Assembly: GCA_031763025.1 (NCBI GenBank)
Contig: JASSKH010000005.1
Coordinates: 9,642,849-9,706,848 of the forward strand
Origin: Macrocystis pyrifera
Lineage: Eukaryota > Sar > Phaeophyceae > Laminariales > Laminariaceae
Direction of reading: 5' to 3'
DNA length: 64,000 nucleotides
Below the pieces are notes generated by a model. The model was not told the DNA's origin. It saw only the letters and a list, made by a program, of their open reading frames with translations, and made no database searches. The translations under genes were made by a program, and so were the position numbers. Shown piece after piece: positions 1-11,533 of this stretch (position 1 is the stretch's first letter; each line of letters opens with the position of its first letter).

Positions 1-229
1 AAACGAAAACGAAAAAAAAAAAAAAAAATTGATCGACCAAAACTCAAAAAAAGAATGAAGAAAAATTCTCAGTTTGTCTGAGTCTCAGCTGCGGTAATTG
101 CAAACTTGTCTGTCTGTCTGTTCGCATGGCTTATATTTTCGAACACTTTCCAATGGTCGACATATATGGTCGTTACAGATAATTAGTACGACGTATTCGA
201 CCCTTGCGGACCTTGTATACTGGAACATA

Positions 230-400
230 CCATACCACCAGGCAAATTTAGCCGCATAATATATCCACGACACCGTGCCATCGTACCATACCGTCAACGT
301 ACCATACCACATACTGTGTTTTTCCCGTACCATACCGCCAACACATACCATACCACATACGGTGTTTTTCCCATATACCATACCAACATATTATCCCATA
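230..400. repeat. Tandem repeat rich in ACCATACC
   Basis: Several units built on TACCATACCACATACNGTGTTTTTCCC recur at about 290-380, with shorter ACCATACC pieces on both sides. It is a local minisatellite with no coding evidence. Confidence 0.6.
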
Positions 401-499
401 TCCCATATCGCATTTTTTCCATGTAGAATATCAAACGTAGGACCATCATACCAGATACCATATATCAGCATACGACATCACATCAAGTAAGTACACAAA

Positions 500-880
500 G
501 AAGAGCGTACGTTGAAGGTGCAATGTGATGAGGTGATAAGTGAGGTGAAGGTGCAAGGTGATGAGGTGATACATGAGGAGGTGAAGGTGCAAAGGGAGAT
601 TGATGGCACCAGCAGGAGGCAGCAGCAGACGCAACGGCAACAGCAGCTCCAGCAGACACGTCTGCAACAAACAGCAGCAGGACCACAAGAAGAGCATCTG
701 TTGAAGGTGCAAGGTGATAAGTGAGGTGAAGGTGCAAGGTGGTGAGGTGATATATATGAGGAGGTGAAGTGCAAAGGAAAAGCGATGGCGCCAGGGAACA
801 GCAGCAGCCGCAACGGCAACAGCAGCCAGCAGTCACGTCTGCAATAACAGCAGCATTGCTGCAGCAGGACCAAGTGGGTC
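500..880. repeat. Tandem duplication of about 190 bp with CAG-rich block
   Basis: Two consecutive units, about 510-699 and 700-880. Each starts with GTTGAAGGTGCAA, runs through GGTGAGGTGAT-type minisatellite and ends with a CAGCAGCA-rich block containing CACGTCTGCAA. The units differ by scattered substitutions and small gaps. Short open frames here are repetitive and read on both strands, so I do not call a gene. Confidence 0.7.
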
Positions 881-949
881 CGCTAAGCGCTTGCAACGAT
901 CACCCCGAAGAACAACAGCAGCAACAACAAGTGCACAAGAACATGTTAT

Positions 950-1600
950 CGCTCGCTAGATATCATGCTGTTGTACAGTACCAGACCTCAAACGTTCAAG
1001 CACCAGCGTGTTCGTAGAGTCCAAGCCTGGATGCCCTGACCACCACGTGGTCTGATTAGATTCTTTATAGTCGTTGTATTAAAGGACAGATGCGGGGAGA
1101 GAGAGCGGAGCCTAGCTCGTAGCTCGGAGCAGAGAACGAAGCAGAGAACGGACTGCTCAAACTCTCCTCATGAACACAAGACATAATTCATAATAACGCC
1201 TGCGAAGACATATGCAACCCTCTACAACTTGTAACCGTCGCTGCCGGAACGATCCAAACGAACAGGTGCCCGGGGTAGTAAGAGTAAACAGCCCCGCGTA
1301 GATTATATGCAGCGCGTTTCTTCGCTTGTGACGGTGGTCATGTGCTTTCACTATTTCTACGTGTTGTATACCGTGCTAAATAAAATTCTTTACTTTGACT
1401 CTTCCTATACCGTGCCACAGCATCTTTCGATCGGCTCGTGATGTTTCTTTTCCTGCGTCAGGCTGCCTATGTAATAGATTCGAGTATATATACAGAAGTG
1501 GTGGCGACCGTCGATCGTTCGCTCGCAGCCACCGTGTCTTTGTTCGACGAGTATACTCTCTGCGCTGCTGTGTATCGTGTACTAGGTGTCATCAATACAA
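950..1600. other. Possible solo LTR or retroelement edge
   Basis: This stretch has a block of GAGAGAGAGCGGAGC and AGAGAACGA text near 1095-1150 and an AATAAA signal at 1379-1384, with no open frame of note. The composition resembles LTRs of brown-algal retrotransposons, but I found no matching second copy or target duplication in the window, so this is only a suggestion. Confidence 0.2.
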
Positions 1601-1962
1601 CCACACATAACTACGAAACTACTCAATGGGAACACCTAGGGACTAGCAGGGCAACGATTTCCCTGCTCTGCAGTATAATATACAGCGAGCCACTCTATTT
1701 GAGCTACGAGGGGTGTTTGCGATTGAACCAATTTGGTTATATATTTCTTGTTAGAATTGTCCCAACCCACGACAGCGTTGGGTTTTGCTACCAACGAACG
1801 GCTGTGGCCAAGAGGGTTTCTTCCCACTACTTGTTCGAGGAAACGGTTGACACACACTACTGTGTATGAAATTAATAGCACTATCGAACCCTACAGTAGG
1901 CCACTCAGAGCAAACCTAACCCTGACCCTAACAAAGCCAATCAGACTATCGAATACCTGGTC

Positions 1963-2080
1963 GTAAGGGGGGCATCATGGTAAATAATATATAGGACCTA
2001 CGTACGGTAAACACTAAAACCTATATATTTAACAATTTTTGCTGACAATATTTGGTCCTATTTACTATGTTCCCCCGCAA
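1963..2080. repeat. MITE A copy 1 (diverged)
   Basis: Inverted-repeat element: the left arm GTAAGGGGGGCATCATGGTAAAT pairs roughly with TTTACTATGTTCCCCCGCAA on the right, about 118 bp in all. It matches the family defined by the 3577 and 60475 copies. Confidence 0.7.
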
Positions 2081-2089
2081 TATTAATAG

Positions 2090-3340
2090 GTGGTAAGCTC
2101 TACTAGTGGCAAAATATGACCAGAATGGCTATTTATTGTACTGCTGTATGCGCTTTGTATGCACGAATGTATGTATGCGCCCAAACACAAAAAAACAGTA
2201 TATAGTCAATCGTAATTTTTTCAAGAAAAAAAACGTGTGGTCATGCATGATGTCGTCCCCTGGCATCTTTGAAGCTGAAAGGCAAATCACAGAGTACGAT
2301 ACGAGTGTCTAAATACCCGGCACCACTCTGAACTAAAATGCAAGGATCGTCAGCGCGTAAATATGAATACCAAACATCTTCCATCTTCCATTCTACCTGG
2401 TATAAAATTATGAAATACGCCATCTTACATTTATTTCTGTCTACGACAGAGCGGAAAAAAAAAAAAAAAAAAAAACAGAGCGGAATATTGGGGGGGGGAT
2501 CCGTAACTGCTGTCTGAATTGTCCCGCATCTCGCGTGAAGCCGAGAACCACAGATATACCTACCTGGTATACAAACAACATGCTGCCCACACAGCAGCAC
2601 AAAAGAATGCGCGGCACACACGTCTGTTTGTCTGGCGTCTGAGTGTGTCGCTTCCTTCGCTACTGCCCTCCTCGCTTGTCGCGCCCGCTGAGCGCTCTGC
2701 AGAAAAAAGCAAGCCTGCTCGCGTCCGTTCGTTCGTTGCACAAGCGAAACCGAAGCCCGCGGCTCTGACCACCACTAACTACTTATTATTATACTCGTCA
2801 TCATGATGCTGGCCTGCGAAAGCCAACAGCAGCAGCAGCAAGGTTGTTCTTCATGGCGAGTTCCTACAAAGCTAAGAATAGCGGAAAAGGATGCGGTCAC
2901 AAAGCCGCCGGAGGTGCGTAGGTGACGTTGAATGATTGTGTTGCAAGTTGGTGCATCCATTCGTGTCCGTCCGGCGTTCCTCGTCCTCTGCCATTCGATC
3001 CGTCCGTGCAAGAGGTGCGGTATCAATTGGAGACAGAGAACGAAACGTACTGAGCTCATGGTTATACGAGTATTTTATAAATTTATGGAATACGTCAGCT
3101 GTGAGTTCGACCTAAGTAGTTGATACTCAACTTTGCAAGCTGCGTAATACGTCTCGTCTATATTCCATTTTTACTGAATTTTTACAAGTGTTGTTATAAT
3201 AATCAACCATTAATATTTAATCAGTCGAACTCACAGCTGGCGTATATTTCAAAATTTGTAAAGTAAGACGAATGCGCGTATTCTATGATGTATGTAATTC
3301 CTTGCCAAAGATGGCTCCCCTGGATGCTGTATCGCATACG
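2090..3340. other. No gene seen
   Basis: Contains an A-run near 2456-2475, a G-run near 2491 and short open frames on both strands without protein-like text or splice support. Nothing can be assigned. Confidence 0.4.
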
Positions 3341-3351
3341 AGTGATAGGCG

Positions 3352-3568
3352 GCCTCGACAGAAAACGAAACGTTTCGCCCTCATCGATATTGTCGTCTAC
3401 TCTTGTATCTACAGCAGTAGGGGACCTCGACAGAGAACGAACCCTGCTGACAGGCATTGTTGTCTATACAGCAGGAGGCCTCGACAGAGAACGAAACCAC
3501 TGCTGTCATTGTTGCCTATCAAGTATATACACCTGCTGCAGCAGCAGGAAGCCTCGACAGAGAACGAA
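3352..3568. repeat. Minisatellite with CTCGACAGAGAACGAA core
   Basis: The core CTCGACAGARAACGAAAC recurs four times at about 60-70 bp spacing, with related linker text (CTGCTG, TTGTTGYCTAT). A MITE A copy sits directly after the last unit. Confidence 0.7.
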
Positions 3569-3576
3569 ACCTACTA

Positions 3577-3681
3577 TTACGGGGGACCATAGTAAACGGG
3601 ACCAAATATTGTTAGTAAAAATAGGTAAATATATAGGTTTTTGTGTATACCATAGGTCCTGTTAACTATGGACCCCCGTAA
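3577..3681. repeat. MITE A copy 2 (well preserved)
   Basis: A 105-bp near-palindrome beginning TTACGGGGGACCATAGTAAA and ending in its near reverse complement, flanked by TA on both sides. Short, non-coding, with perfect TA flanks, as expected of a Tc1/mariner-type MITE. Confidence 0.85.
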
Positions 3682-3892
3682 TACAGTATTAATATTAATA
3701 TTAATATTTAGTACTGTCCTCATGGTCTTGCAGGGTACTGCCTCTTTATTTTCGTGTTTTCGCTCGTGATGAGATGAAAGGTCTCCTACGATATACGGGA
3801 CATAGATACACTTCTTGCTGTCTACCAATATATGGGCTGCGATTTCCGGATCGTCACGACATGCTGTACATAGTGTTGATATTGTTCTAAGG

Positions 3893-4222
3893 ATTACCCT
3901 GGGTTGGGTAATCGATACTGGTAGATCTTTCACTCCTGTAGCTCAGTAGGTAATACCATCACATTTGACGTCGTCGAGTCTCACTTCGAACGTTTCTTCT
4001 ATAGAAACGCTCGCGTGTGCGTCCCTAAACCCTAAAAACATATATGCCGTGTTCACCGGATATTGAAACGAAGCGGGTAGGTCAGCGTACGGCCGTACAC
4101 GGTACCGACGCCCCAAAGATCCCACCGTTCAGAGGGGGGGGGGGGGTGATGCAAGAATTACCCTGGGCTGGGTAATCGATCGATCTTTTACCCCTATAGC
4201 TCAGTAGGTAACGCCATCACAA
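3893..4222 (+). repeat. Two direct copies of a tRNA-like repeat
   Basis: Copies at about 3893-3970 and 4152-4222 share TACCCTGGGYTGGGTAATCGAT and, 20-25 bp on, TAGCTCAGTAGGTAA, a good A-box. The first is followed by GTCGAGTCTCAC, a weak B-box. This looks like a tRNA-derived SINE or tRNA pseudogene head rather than a working tRNA, as no full cloverleaf could be folded by eye. Confidence 0.45.
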
Positions 4223-4339
4223 AATAAATGTTGACAGCACTGCCGGATTGCACGATGGACCAGCATGTACGGTCATCCCTCAGCGTTTTCAGCCTCAAAA
4301 CGTCGGATGGAGGCATATGGAGTGCATGGTCGTGTGAGA

Positions 4340-5170
4340 TCATCGTACTCGCATACCAAGTAATACGTATGTAGGATGGGTGCAATGCTCAAGGTTTCTC
4401 AACACGTTAGTTGGCCCTCCAACCAAGGGCGCGCGTAGTCCCAACCAAATACCGACTGAATCCCTTTCGGCGGGTATCCATACACAAAAACACGAGAAAA
4501 GCTGACCCAAAAGCATCGAATGGTAGGGATGCTTATCGTTCTCACCAAGTACGTCTCGTTCCCACGTCCTCGTGTACACTGCTGTAACCTGCTTCTGTAG
4601 TATATACGCAGCGCTTTGCACACTCATGTATCACTCATTTTTTTCCGACCCCATCCATGTGCGTTCGTTTGTTCGCCGTGATTGTCGTGATCCTGAAAAA
4701 TAATGTTGTGGCTGCCACCCAACCAACTGACTGGTGTTGGTAAAGATTAAGTCTACCGTGGTGAGGGCGGCCTTCGCGGCCATCAGCTTGAGATTCCCGG
4801 TAAGACAAGGACGACCACTACTATATTCGGGTCGGAGCTTGAAGAAACGCGCAATGCTGGCCATCATGTTGGTCGATATCATACATACGACATAGTCTGC
4901 ACAATCAACCATAAAACAGCTAACTGACTATTTTAATAGTAGAGGCTACACCACCAAGCAAGGAGAAGAAAACCCGAGTATATCCGAGGCGGAAACTACC
5001 GCCCCGTTGACTTATTAATAGTGCGTGCAGCATCTGATCCGTCCATATCCAGGGCACGAGCGCTGCTGCTAGCCTTGGTTGCAACGAATTGTGGTTTACA
5101 TCAAAGTGGCGCCCATCGATCGCATTTGGGCTCGCCCTTTTGCTGACTGCTGAAAATGTCAAACTCATAC
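4340..5170 (-). other. Possible worn coding fragments
   Basis: On the minus strand three short frames have protein-like text (for example MASIARFFKLRPEYSSGRPC and KGIQSVFGWDYARPWLEGQL) but no convincing splice sites connect them. They could be exons of an unknown gene or transposon remains. No function can be given. Confidence 0.2.
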
Positions 5171-5584
5171 TTCAAGCTGCGACTCTCTGTTTGTGGCGTA
5201 GGTTTATAAGTAGCTCTAAGGGAACTAACCGCTGCAGTATCGTGTCTACTCTAATTCCAAGTAATTCGTGCCCCCAAAACGAACGCGGGAAGGGTTATGA
5301 GGACGTTCCCGTGAACACCCAAATCTCCACGTTTGACGCAACGCAACGCAACAACACGTTTTTTTTTTGCGTGCTCGGTGTTTGTCGCTGCAGCAGGTGG
5401 CACATTTGTCTGTCGCGTGTCGAAGTCCTTCTTTCCTTGTTTCCTAATTTCTTCCTTGCCTTCCTTCCTTCCATCCATCTTTCCTTCCGTCCTTCCTTCC
5501 TTCCGTCTCACCAGACACTGTCTCCACTCACTCCTTGTTACACTTCTTCCGTTCGCTGATTTCTTACCTTTTATTCATTTGCAG

Positions 5585-8500
5585 TCAGAAGTTTCCCTGC
5601 ACGACCTAAAAGCCTTCGTCAAGGCCAACGGTCTCGGCATTTCGCCGCCGACCCTGCGCGACATGGTGGGAAAGGCGATTGCCAAGCGACAAAACTGGCA
5701 GGCGCGGGGGCGAGATCTACCCGTGAGGGTGAGAACGTCAACAATGTCGACCCGTTTTCAGAACGCTGTCTCGCTTTTAGAGTGTTCTCGCTACAAGAGC
5801 GTTCTCGCTTTAAGAGCGGTCTCGATTCAGGAACGATCTCGATTTAAGCGTGGTCTAGAGTTAAGCGCGGTCTCGCTTTAAGATCGGTCTCGAACGCGGA
5901 GCGGTTTCGGGTTAACCCTTTTAAAACCGCTGTCCCGTTTTGGGGACAAACCACTCAAATTTCAAGTAGTTCGTGCCCAAAACGGGACTGCGGTTCTAAA
6001 AGGGTTAAGAGCGGTCTCGCCCCAAGAGTCTGCTGTCGTAACCCATTTTTACGTATTAAAAGGACACCTCACTCCAGCTGTGAGATCGAGGAGCTGGTCG
6101 AATCTCACCTTTGCTCGTGATACATACTTCGATCAAAGCGTGCTGCCGGTCGTACATGACCTTCATGAAGAATACCCTGGTACTCGTATACAGGTATTTT
6201 GAGAACCACGGCCTCACTACGTAAACCGCCGTCTAACAACCATTTTATTACTGTTGTACTATATACTGCAAAACGTATCCTACACTAACTCCGGGTATTT
6301 TTCTCCTGAAGAAATGATATATAATAGGTACGTATGATACAGCCAGTTCTACTCAAGTTCTGGAGGGATTGTTAATAGGGTGAGCGCGCCGCAGTGCGAG
6401 CAATATCATGTTGCGACTTGTTTTCAACATTTATAAAAAACCTAAAAAAATGTCAGCTGTGAGGAGATCGGGGTTTCGCCGAAACAAGCTGTGCGTGATA
6501 ATATACTTCGATCGCGTGCTGTACAGGTGGCTACTTTGAAGAGTACTCTCTGGCGCCTACTTGCATGACCTCCTATTAATAGTATCCCAGTAAGACAGCG
6601 CTGGTTTGCCACCAGTACGTGTGACCCATGCCGCTGTGTTCGTTGATTGTTTCGACTCGTCGGTGTAGAAGGCTTACCCTGGATTGGGGTGGTAATGGGC
6701 TGGTTAGCCTTTTCTGTACGCCGGCGGGTCTGTTAATTACCTGAATCCTTCAAACATAGCGTCGACGGCAGGACACGGTTTTGAATCTCACTTCGAACGC
6801 TTAGTACCGTACGTATATGTGAATGATTCTTTTGTTTGTTTTTCAAAGAAATGTTGCTGTGGGGCGTGCGTGCGTCACGAAAACAATGTCTTCTTTCTCC
6901 CTGGCGCTCTTAACCCTCAAGGACCGCACTGCAGTTATGGGAAAAAAACACTTGGAATTAGAGTCAGAATTAAGTTTCTGCAGAGTGCAATATTGGTTGT
7001 AGTTCGGGAAGGCAGGCAAGCAGGCAGACATACATGCTCATAAACGACCGTATTGTAAATTCTTTTTTTTTCAAATAGGGAGATCCAGCAACCGATCGGT
7101 ACGTCACAAAGATTGTGCCGTTCACGGAGGGGGGGGGGGGGGGGCGTACTTGTTTGTTGCTTGACTTGAACAAGTATCTAGAACTTATGGAAATAAAATT
7201 AATCAAGGAGAAGGTTCACTCTCGGTTGGGCAATTTGCCCATCTTTTACCTCACTTGGTACTGTAGCTTGGTTGGTGACTGCTGAGGCGTGCTGCGATGG
7301 GGATGAGGGTAGGATCACTTTTTGGCCAAACCATTTCTGACCGGCCGGGTTCCTTGTCCCAATAGCACTGTGATGGAATTTGTGTTTTACCATGTTTTTC
7401 GTGAGATACTCATATACCGGTGCAGGCTTTGGGATTGCACTTTTACCTTTTATCAAAATCAATTTTGGGTGATTGACTAGTTGACGACTTGGTCATAGGA
7501 TCGAGTTCCACAAGTGAGGAGCCTCAGAAGGTGCTATGCCCCCTACCGTAGCACCAGCCGGCTTCACCCTAGCACATGGGTCCCGCTCTTCCCCCAGGGG
7601 CGTGTTGATGTATTGGGTACGTAGGAATCGTTTTTTAAATGTCCTGCTCGAGCGCCTCCTGTAATCAGCTGCAGTTTTCGTATGAGGCTGTCTGGCGTGT
7701 CGAGACTCCGGAAAGAGAACATCAGTTGTGTTGACTCCTCGTAGTCAGCCACCGTGTTTGTTCTTGCTGGTGACATGTGGCCGCAACTTCGTTAACTCCC
7801 CTGTGGTTGGTGTGCCGCGTGGGGGGGGAAGGTGCTGAGAGACACTCTATGGGTGGAGGACGTTATGTGGGCACTAAGGGTGAGGAAGACGAGGAAGGAG
7901 TTTGACAAGTGGGAGGTCAACGAATACAGAAATGAGGTGGGCTATCTATCCTGCTTGTCCCCCCCCCGGATGCGAGGGTCTGCAGGCACACGACTACGAC
8001 CATGCATGACATGAGTATCACCCCCCCCGCATCAGGAAACAAATCAATTCATTCAGCTGTCATCCACATGTGAGCCCGCCTCACGGCTGGTTTTTAGTAA
8101 GATGGAGCTCACTTTTCATGCGACTCGTCCAACACCTCACAGCGCTTCGCGCTTGGTGTAAGCAATGTATGCCTGGTCGGTGAAAAGTCGACGTTCTTCA
8201 TCCGGGCATTGTAGGGATGCGAGGGTCTATGGTCAAAAGACTACGGCCATTCATGACATGAGTGGACCGCCCCCCCTCTCTCCCCCCCCCCTCTCGCCCC
8301 CAGTCGGTCAAATATGCGAATAAAAACTGAAACCCGCATCTATATTTCTATCAGCAGAGTCCTCTCCTTGCTTTTTAACCATTTGTCTCCACTGCTGGCA
8401 CTACTTTCTGGTGCTTGCCCCTGCGAATGGGAGAGTACTTGCTAGGCCTGTCGCGCATGAGGTGCCCGTTTCGTTTCGTATCTGCCCTCCACCATCCGTG

Positions 8501-11250
8501 TCCCCCCCGACCCTGAAACAAAGAGCGTGCCCCATACCCCGCTGAACGAAAAACCCCGTTCAGTTTCCCAATCAAATAATTCCCTGGTCGACCCCGGCCC
8601 ACGTCTATCCAGTGGGTTTCTATCCTGGAGGTGGCAACACCGGACAATCCGACCGTTTTCGCCGCACCGGCGGACCACCGCATCGTTCCGCCGCTGAGCT
8701 ATGCGGAGTTGCTGGAGCGGGAGGGTTCTTCTTCGTCGCTGGCACTCTCCGGCGACACGGCGGCAGAGACCTCTTTCCCCACCTCCAGTGATCTCACCTC
8801 CGGAGGTCTCGCCACGAGCGGACTTTCTTGGCGCGATGGAAGCGACGGCAGCGGGCGTCGAGCAGCAGGGAGGGGAGGAGAAAGGTAGGGCGTCCACGGA
8901 GTCTACTACTAATTATAGGTGCGATGAACTCCGGATTAAACAGCGGGAGCATATTGCACAAAGGTACGTATACGTACTCGATTCTTGTCGTGCTTTCACT
9001 TGAAATCTTGGCTCGGCGGCAGACGACGGTGGTTTGACTCGAAAGCTTATGTGGGAAGCGGAGGGCAGATTGTTTTGTTACGGCCTGCCGTTCGTGCGTT
9101 TGGAGGCGCACGGACGATCACGGTGTACCTCAAAGCTCTTGAGGTTTGCGGCTGTTTATCGCGGAAGATATCACCCTGTTTCTCTTTTTTTCGAGAAGGT
9201 TCACCGGATTCCTCCTCCCCGGTATCACAGCAGTCCAAGGTCTCAGCTGTAACGGTTCAAAACACACTTTGTTCCTGATCTCGTCTCTGACCTTTCCCGA
9301 AATTCCGTTCCCAATCGGCCTCTTTGGTTAGTCACCTCGACCCCTTGTAACGTTACGGACTCTTTCTGACTAAACAAAGCAGCTCAGAGCTAAAACCACC
9401 TCCCCCCCCCTCCCCCGATCTCGAAAGGGAGTTGCGTGGTCAAAGGTCAAATGACTAGGGCAGGCAACAAATGAGTACCTCCCCCCCCGCCCCCCTCCCC
9501 TCCGTTTCCCTCCTATCTTCTCGGAGGAGGCCAGCCTCCACAGCAGTGGGGAAAACCCGAGTGCCTTTAGAGTCACGAACGCCCTCGTCCGTTTTGCTGA
9601 TCTCAAGGCCAGCATCAGCGGCCGCGACGTTGGGGATGGCCGCGAGCACATCGGCGACTGGCGGCAAGGGGTGGGGCGGGGGGGGGGGCGTCGAGGAGTC
9701 GACCGTGTGGTGCTTTCATGCTTGCAGTGGGGGCGGTGAGGGCAGTCTCATGGTCGGCCGCGGTGGAACTTGTGAGGGTATCCCAGACTCCACCACCGTC
9801 CTGACTGCGCAAGAACGGAAGCTTTTCGGGCGGAAGCCTTCCCCGGCTACGGTAACTCGTTCTACGTGCTTCGGGCCAAGGTGATGGAGGGTGGACGGGG
9901 CGGAGCGGGGCGGGGCGGGGTTGGGCGGGGGCGCATTCTTTGTCGGAGCTTCACCATCAGCATGCGCTGGGCGCCTGGGCCCCTGGGCGCCTGGGCCCCC
10001 CCCCGCCCGCCCACCGCCCCCGTCAAGTGTACTTACGGTATAGTCTACTCGTAGAGCGAGAGATGGTGCGTCTAGAGGTCGAATTCCAATGTTGTTACTA
10101 TTAGCAGTATTGTTAGATTTGCTATCCGACAATGTGCAGCATACTCTTGAACTTCAACCACCCATAGCCGTGGTCGCTTTGTCATGGTGGCTATCTTAGG
10201 AGAAACGAAAAGTGAGCGCAGGGACTACTACAACTCGTTTCTAGGTCCCACCACTGAGCTGCTGTGTTCATCTCGTACGATATGGCAGACCGTGTCAACT
10301 TGGTCCTCACCCTGAACACTGTGACACTCGCATCCCCTTGTTAGTTTATAACCCTCCCTACGCTGTAACCCTCCTATATATCGGGTGATAGGGTGGCTGC
10401 ATTAATATGATGGCTGACACGCGCTAGGTTCATGGTTAATAGTGTGACGTGAAAAAACGTGTGCACTGACGACAAATGTTCCCTGTTAGGATCCGCTAGA
10501 AACTCTATAATAGCACCCCCTGAATAATCAATAGTCATCCGTGTCTTCTACGGCCACCAGCATGCATCTTAACCCCCCCACCCCTCCCTCCTGGTCATAA
10601 ATGCGCGCCTCTTCTGGACCCTTGCGCGCGTTTTCCGTTTGTGGCCCGAATGTTGCGGGCGATGACGCCAGGCGACGACCGCCTTGCAGCGTTGACGGCC
10701 GGCGCCCCAGACCGGAGACAGCGCGCGAGGGTACCGCAGAGCTGTACGAGCTGGAAGCGGACATCAACAACTCTGCCTTCCAGCCGGTTGCGACAGGTGA
10801 GGGGGGGGTGATGTGCAAACGAAACAGCAATTTTGTTTTTGTCGCCTAATTTTTTTACATTTAGACTGATTGCTTATTGCTGCTTGTTGGTTGTCGATTG
10901 CCGGCTCCTCTCGTCAAGCTGATTGCCATTCGCATACCTCGAACGCTAGCTATTAATAATACCACCTGATAAAACCGCCAATATATACGTACTTACCAAT
11001 GCCTCCCCTCTGTTATCTTCACAGTCGCAAGCGATGTAATTTGCAACACCAAGCCTTGAGAGCATGAAGTATCCCACCGCCCTCACGGTTTTGTCACTGA
11101 CTATATAATATATACGTAAATGCAGTACGGAAAGATGTATACAGCACAAACATGTTTTTGCTTCCTTACATGTACTAAGAATTAATTGCTTCAGGCCGCG
11201 TAGTCTTCTATGACCGACTGGAAATAGAGGCGGCTAACTTCCGCCTTTAC
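5585..11250 (+). CDS. Unrecognised multi-exon protein, partial model (gene A)
   Basis: A set of plus-strand exons with good protein text and mostly compatible phases; I do not recognise the protein. Proposed exons: 5585-5722 (begins SEVSLHDLKAFVKANGLGIS, faintly SAP-like), 8631-8884 (RIVPPLSYAELLERE, then Ser/Gly-rich), 8919-8963, 9023-9149 (SKAYVGSGGQIVLLRP), 9517-9735 (FRVTNALVRFADLKASI), 9787-9880 (FRAEAFPGYGNSFYVLRAK), an exon ending near 10798 (TAELYELEADINNSAFQPVA) and 11197-11250 (RVVFYDRLEIEAANFRLYRD, then TAG). The splice between the last two is in phase. The proposed intron at 8885-8918 is only 34 nt, which is doubtful. The 5' end was not found and exons are probably missing between 5722 and 8631. 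The end may instead splice onward into the exons from 11.3 kb, making one gene with the next entry. Treat boundaries as approximate. Confidence 0.42.
5765..6030. repeat. Short-unit minisatellite split by MITE B
   Basis: Units of about 17 bp based on TCGCTTTAAGAGCGGTC run from 5765 to 5910, and one further unit (GAGCGGTCTCGCCCCAAGAG) continues after the MITE B copy that ends at 6008. It lies in a proposed intron of gene A. Confidence 0.6.
5912..6008. repeat. MITE B copy 1 (well preserved)
   Basis: A palindrome of about 97 bp: TTAACCCTTTTAAAACCGC and TGTCCCGTTTTGGGGACAAA on the left mirror CAAAACGGGACTGCGGTTCT and AAAAGGGTTAA on the right. It defines family B. Confidence 0.85.
6909..6985. repeat. 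MITE B copy 2 (degenerate)
   Basis: TTAACCCTCAAGGACCGCACTGCAGT followed by ACACTTGGAATTAGAGTC matches the left half of family B with an altered right half. Confidence 0.5.
7968..8029 (+). mobile_element. R repeat copy 1 (short)
   Basis: Only the last 60 bp of the family: GGATGCGAGGGTCT, ACGACTACGACCATGCATGA, then GAGTATCAC and a C-run. It starts directly after another C-run. Confidence 0.6.
8044..8290 (+). mobile_element. R repeat copy 2
   Basis: About 245 bp matching the 52 kb and 59 kb copies: GCGACTCGTCCAACACCTCA, GCGCTTGGTGTAAGCAATGT, CTGGTCGGTGAAAA, GGATGCGAGGGTCTATGGTC, ending GAGTGGACC and C-rich sequence. It lies just before the gene A exon at 8631. Confidence 0.7.
9418..9500 (+). 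mobile_element. S repeat copy 1
   Basis: TCTCGAAAGGGAGTTGCGTG, GTCAAAGGTCAAATGACTAG, GGCAGGCAACAAATGAGTAC then a C-rich run. The same text occurs reversed at 34.6 and 52.6 kb. It lies directly before a gene A exon. Confidence 0.6.
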
Positions 11251-11533
11251 CGCGATCTGTAGCGCCCTCATCATTACCACCCGCGTGCGAGGATGATGGA
11301 TCACAGATTCCTCTGCCGCGGCAACGACGACGACAACCTGTTTCGGGCCCAAGAGTCGAGGGGGGGCAGCACGGAATTTTTCTACTTCCGCCCTAACGCT
11401 TGAAGATTGTGCGGGACTACTGCCCAACGCCCACGACGACGAGGTTTTGATTGCAGAAGCAGCAGCGCCCGACAACCAATGTGATAATTACCGCACAGGG
11501 AAAGGCACCTATGTCGGGACGAGCAGCCAAAGG

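Noticed and set aside
7564..7776. Minus frame with ADYEESTQLMFSFRSLDTPD
   Set aside because: Protein-like but isolated, on the opposite strand to gene A and without clear splice sites; it may be a transposon scrap.
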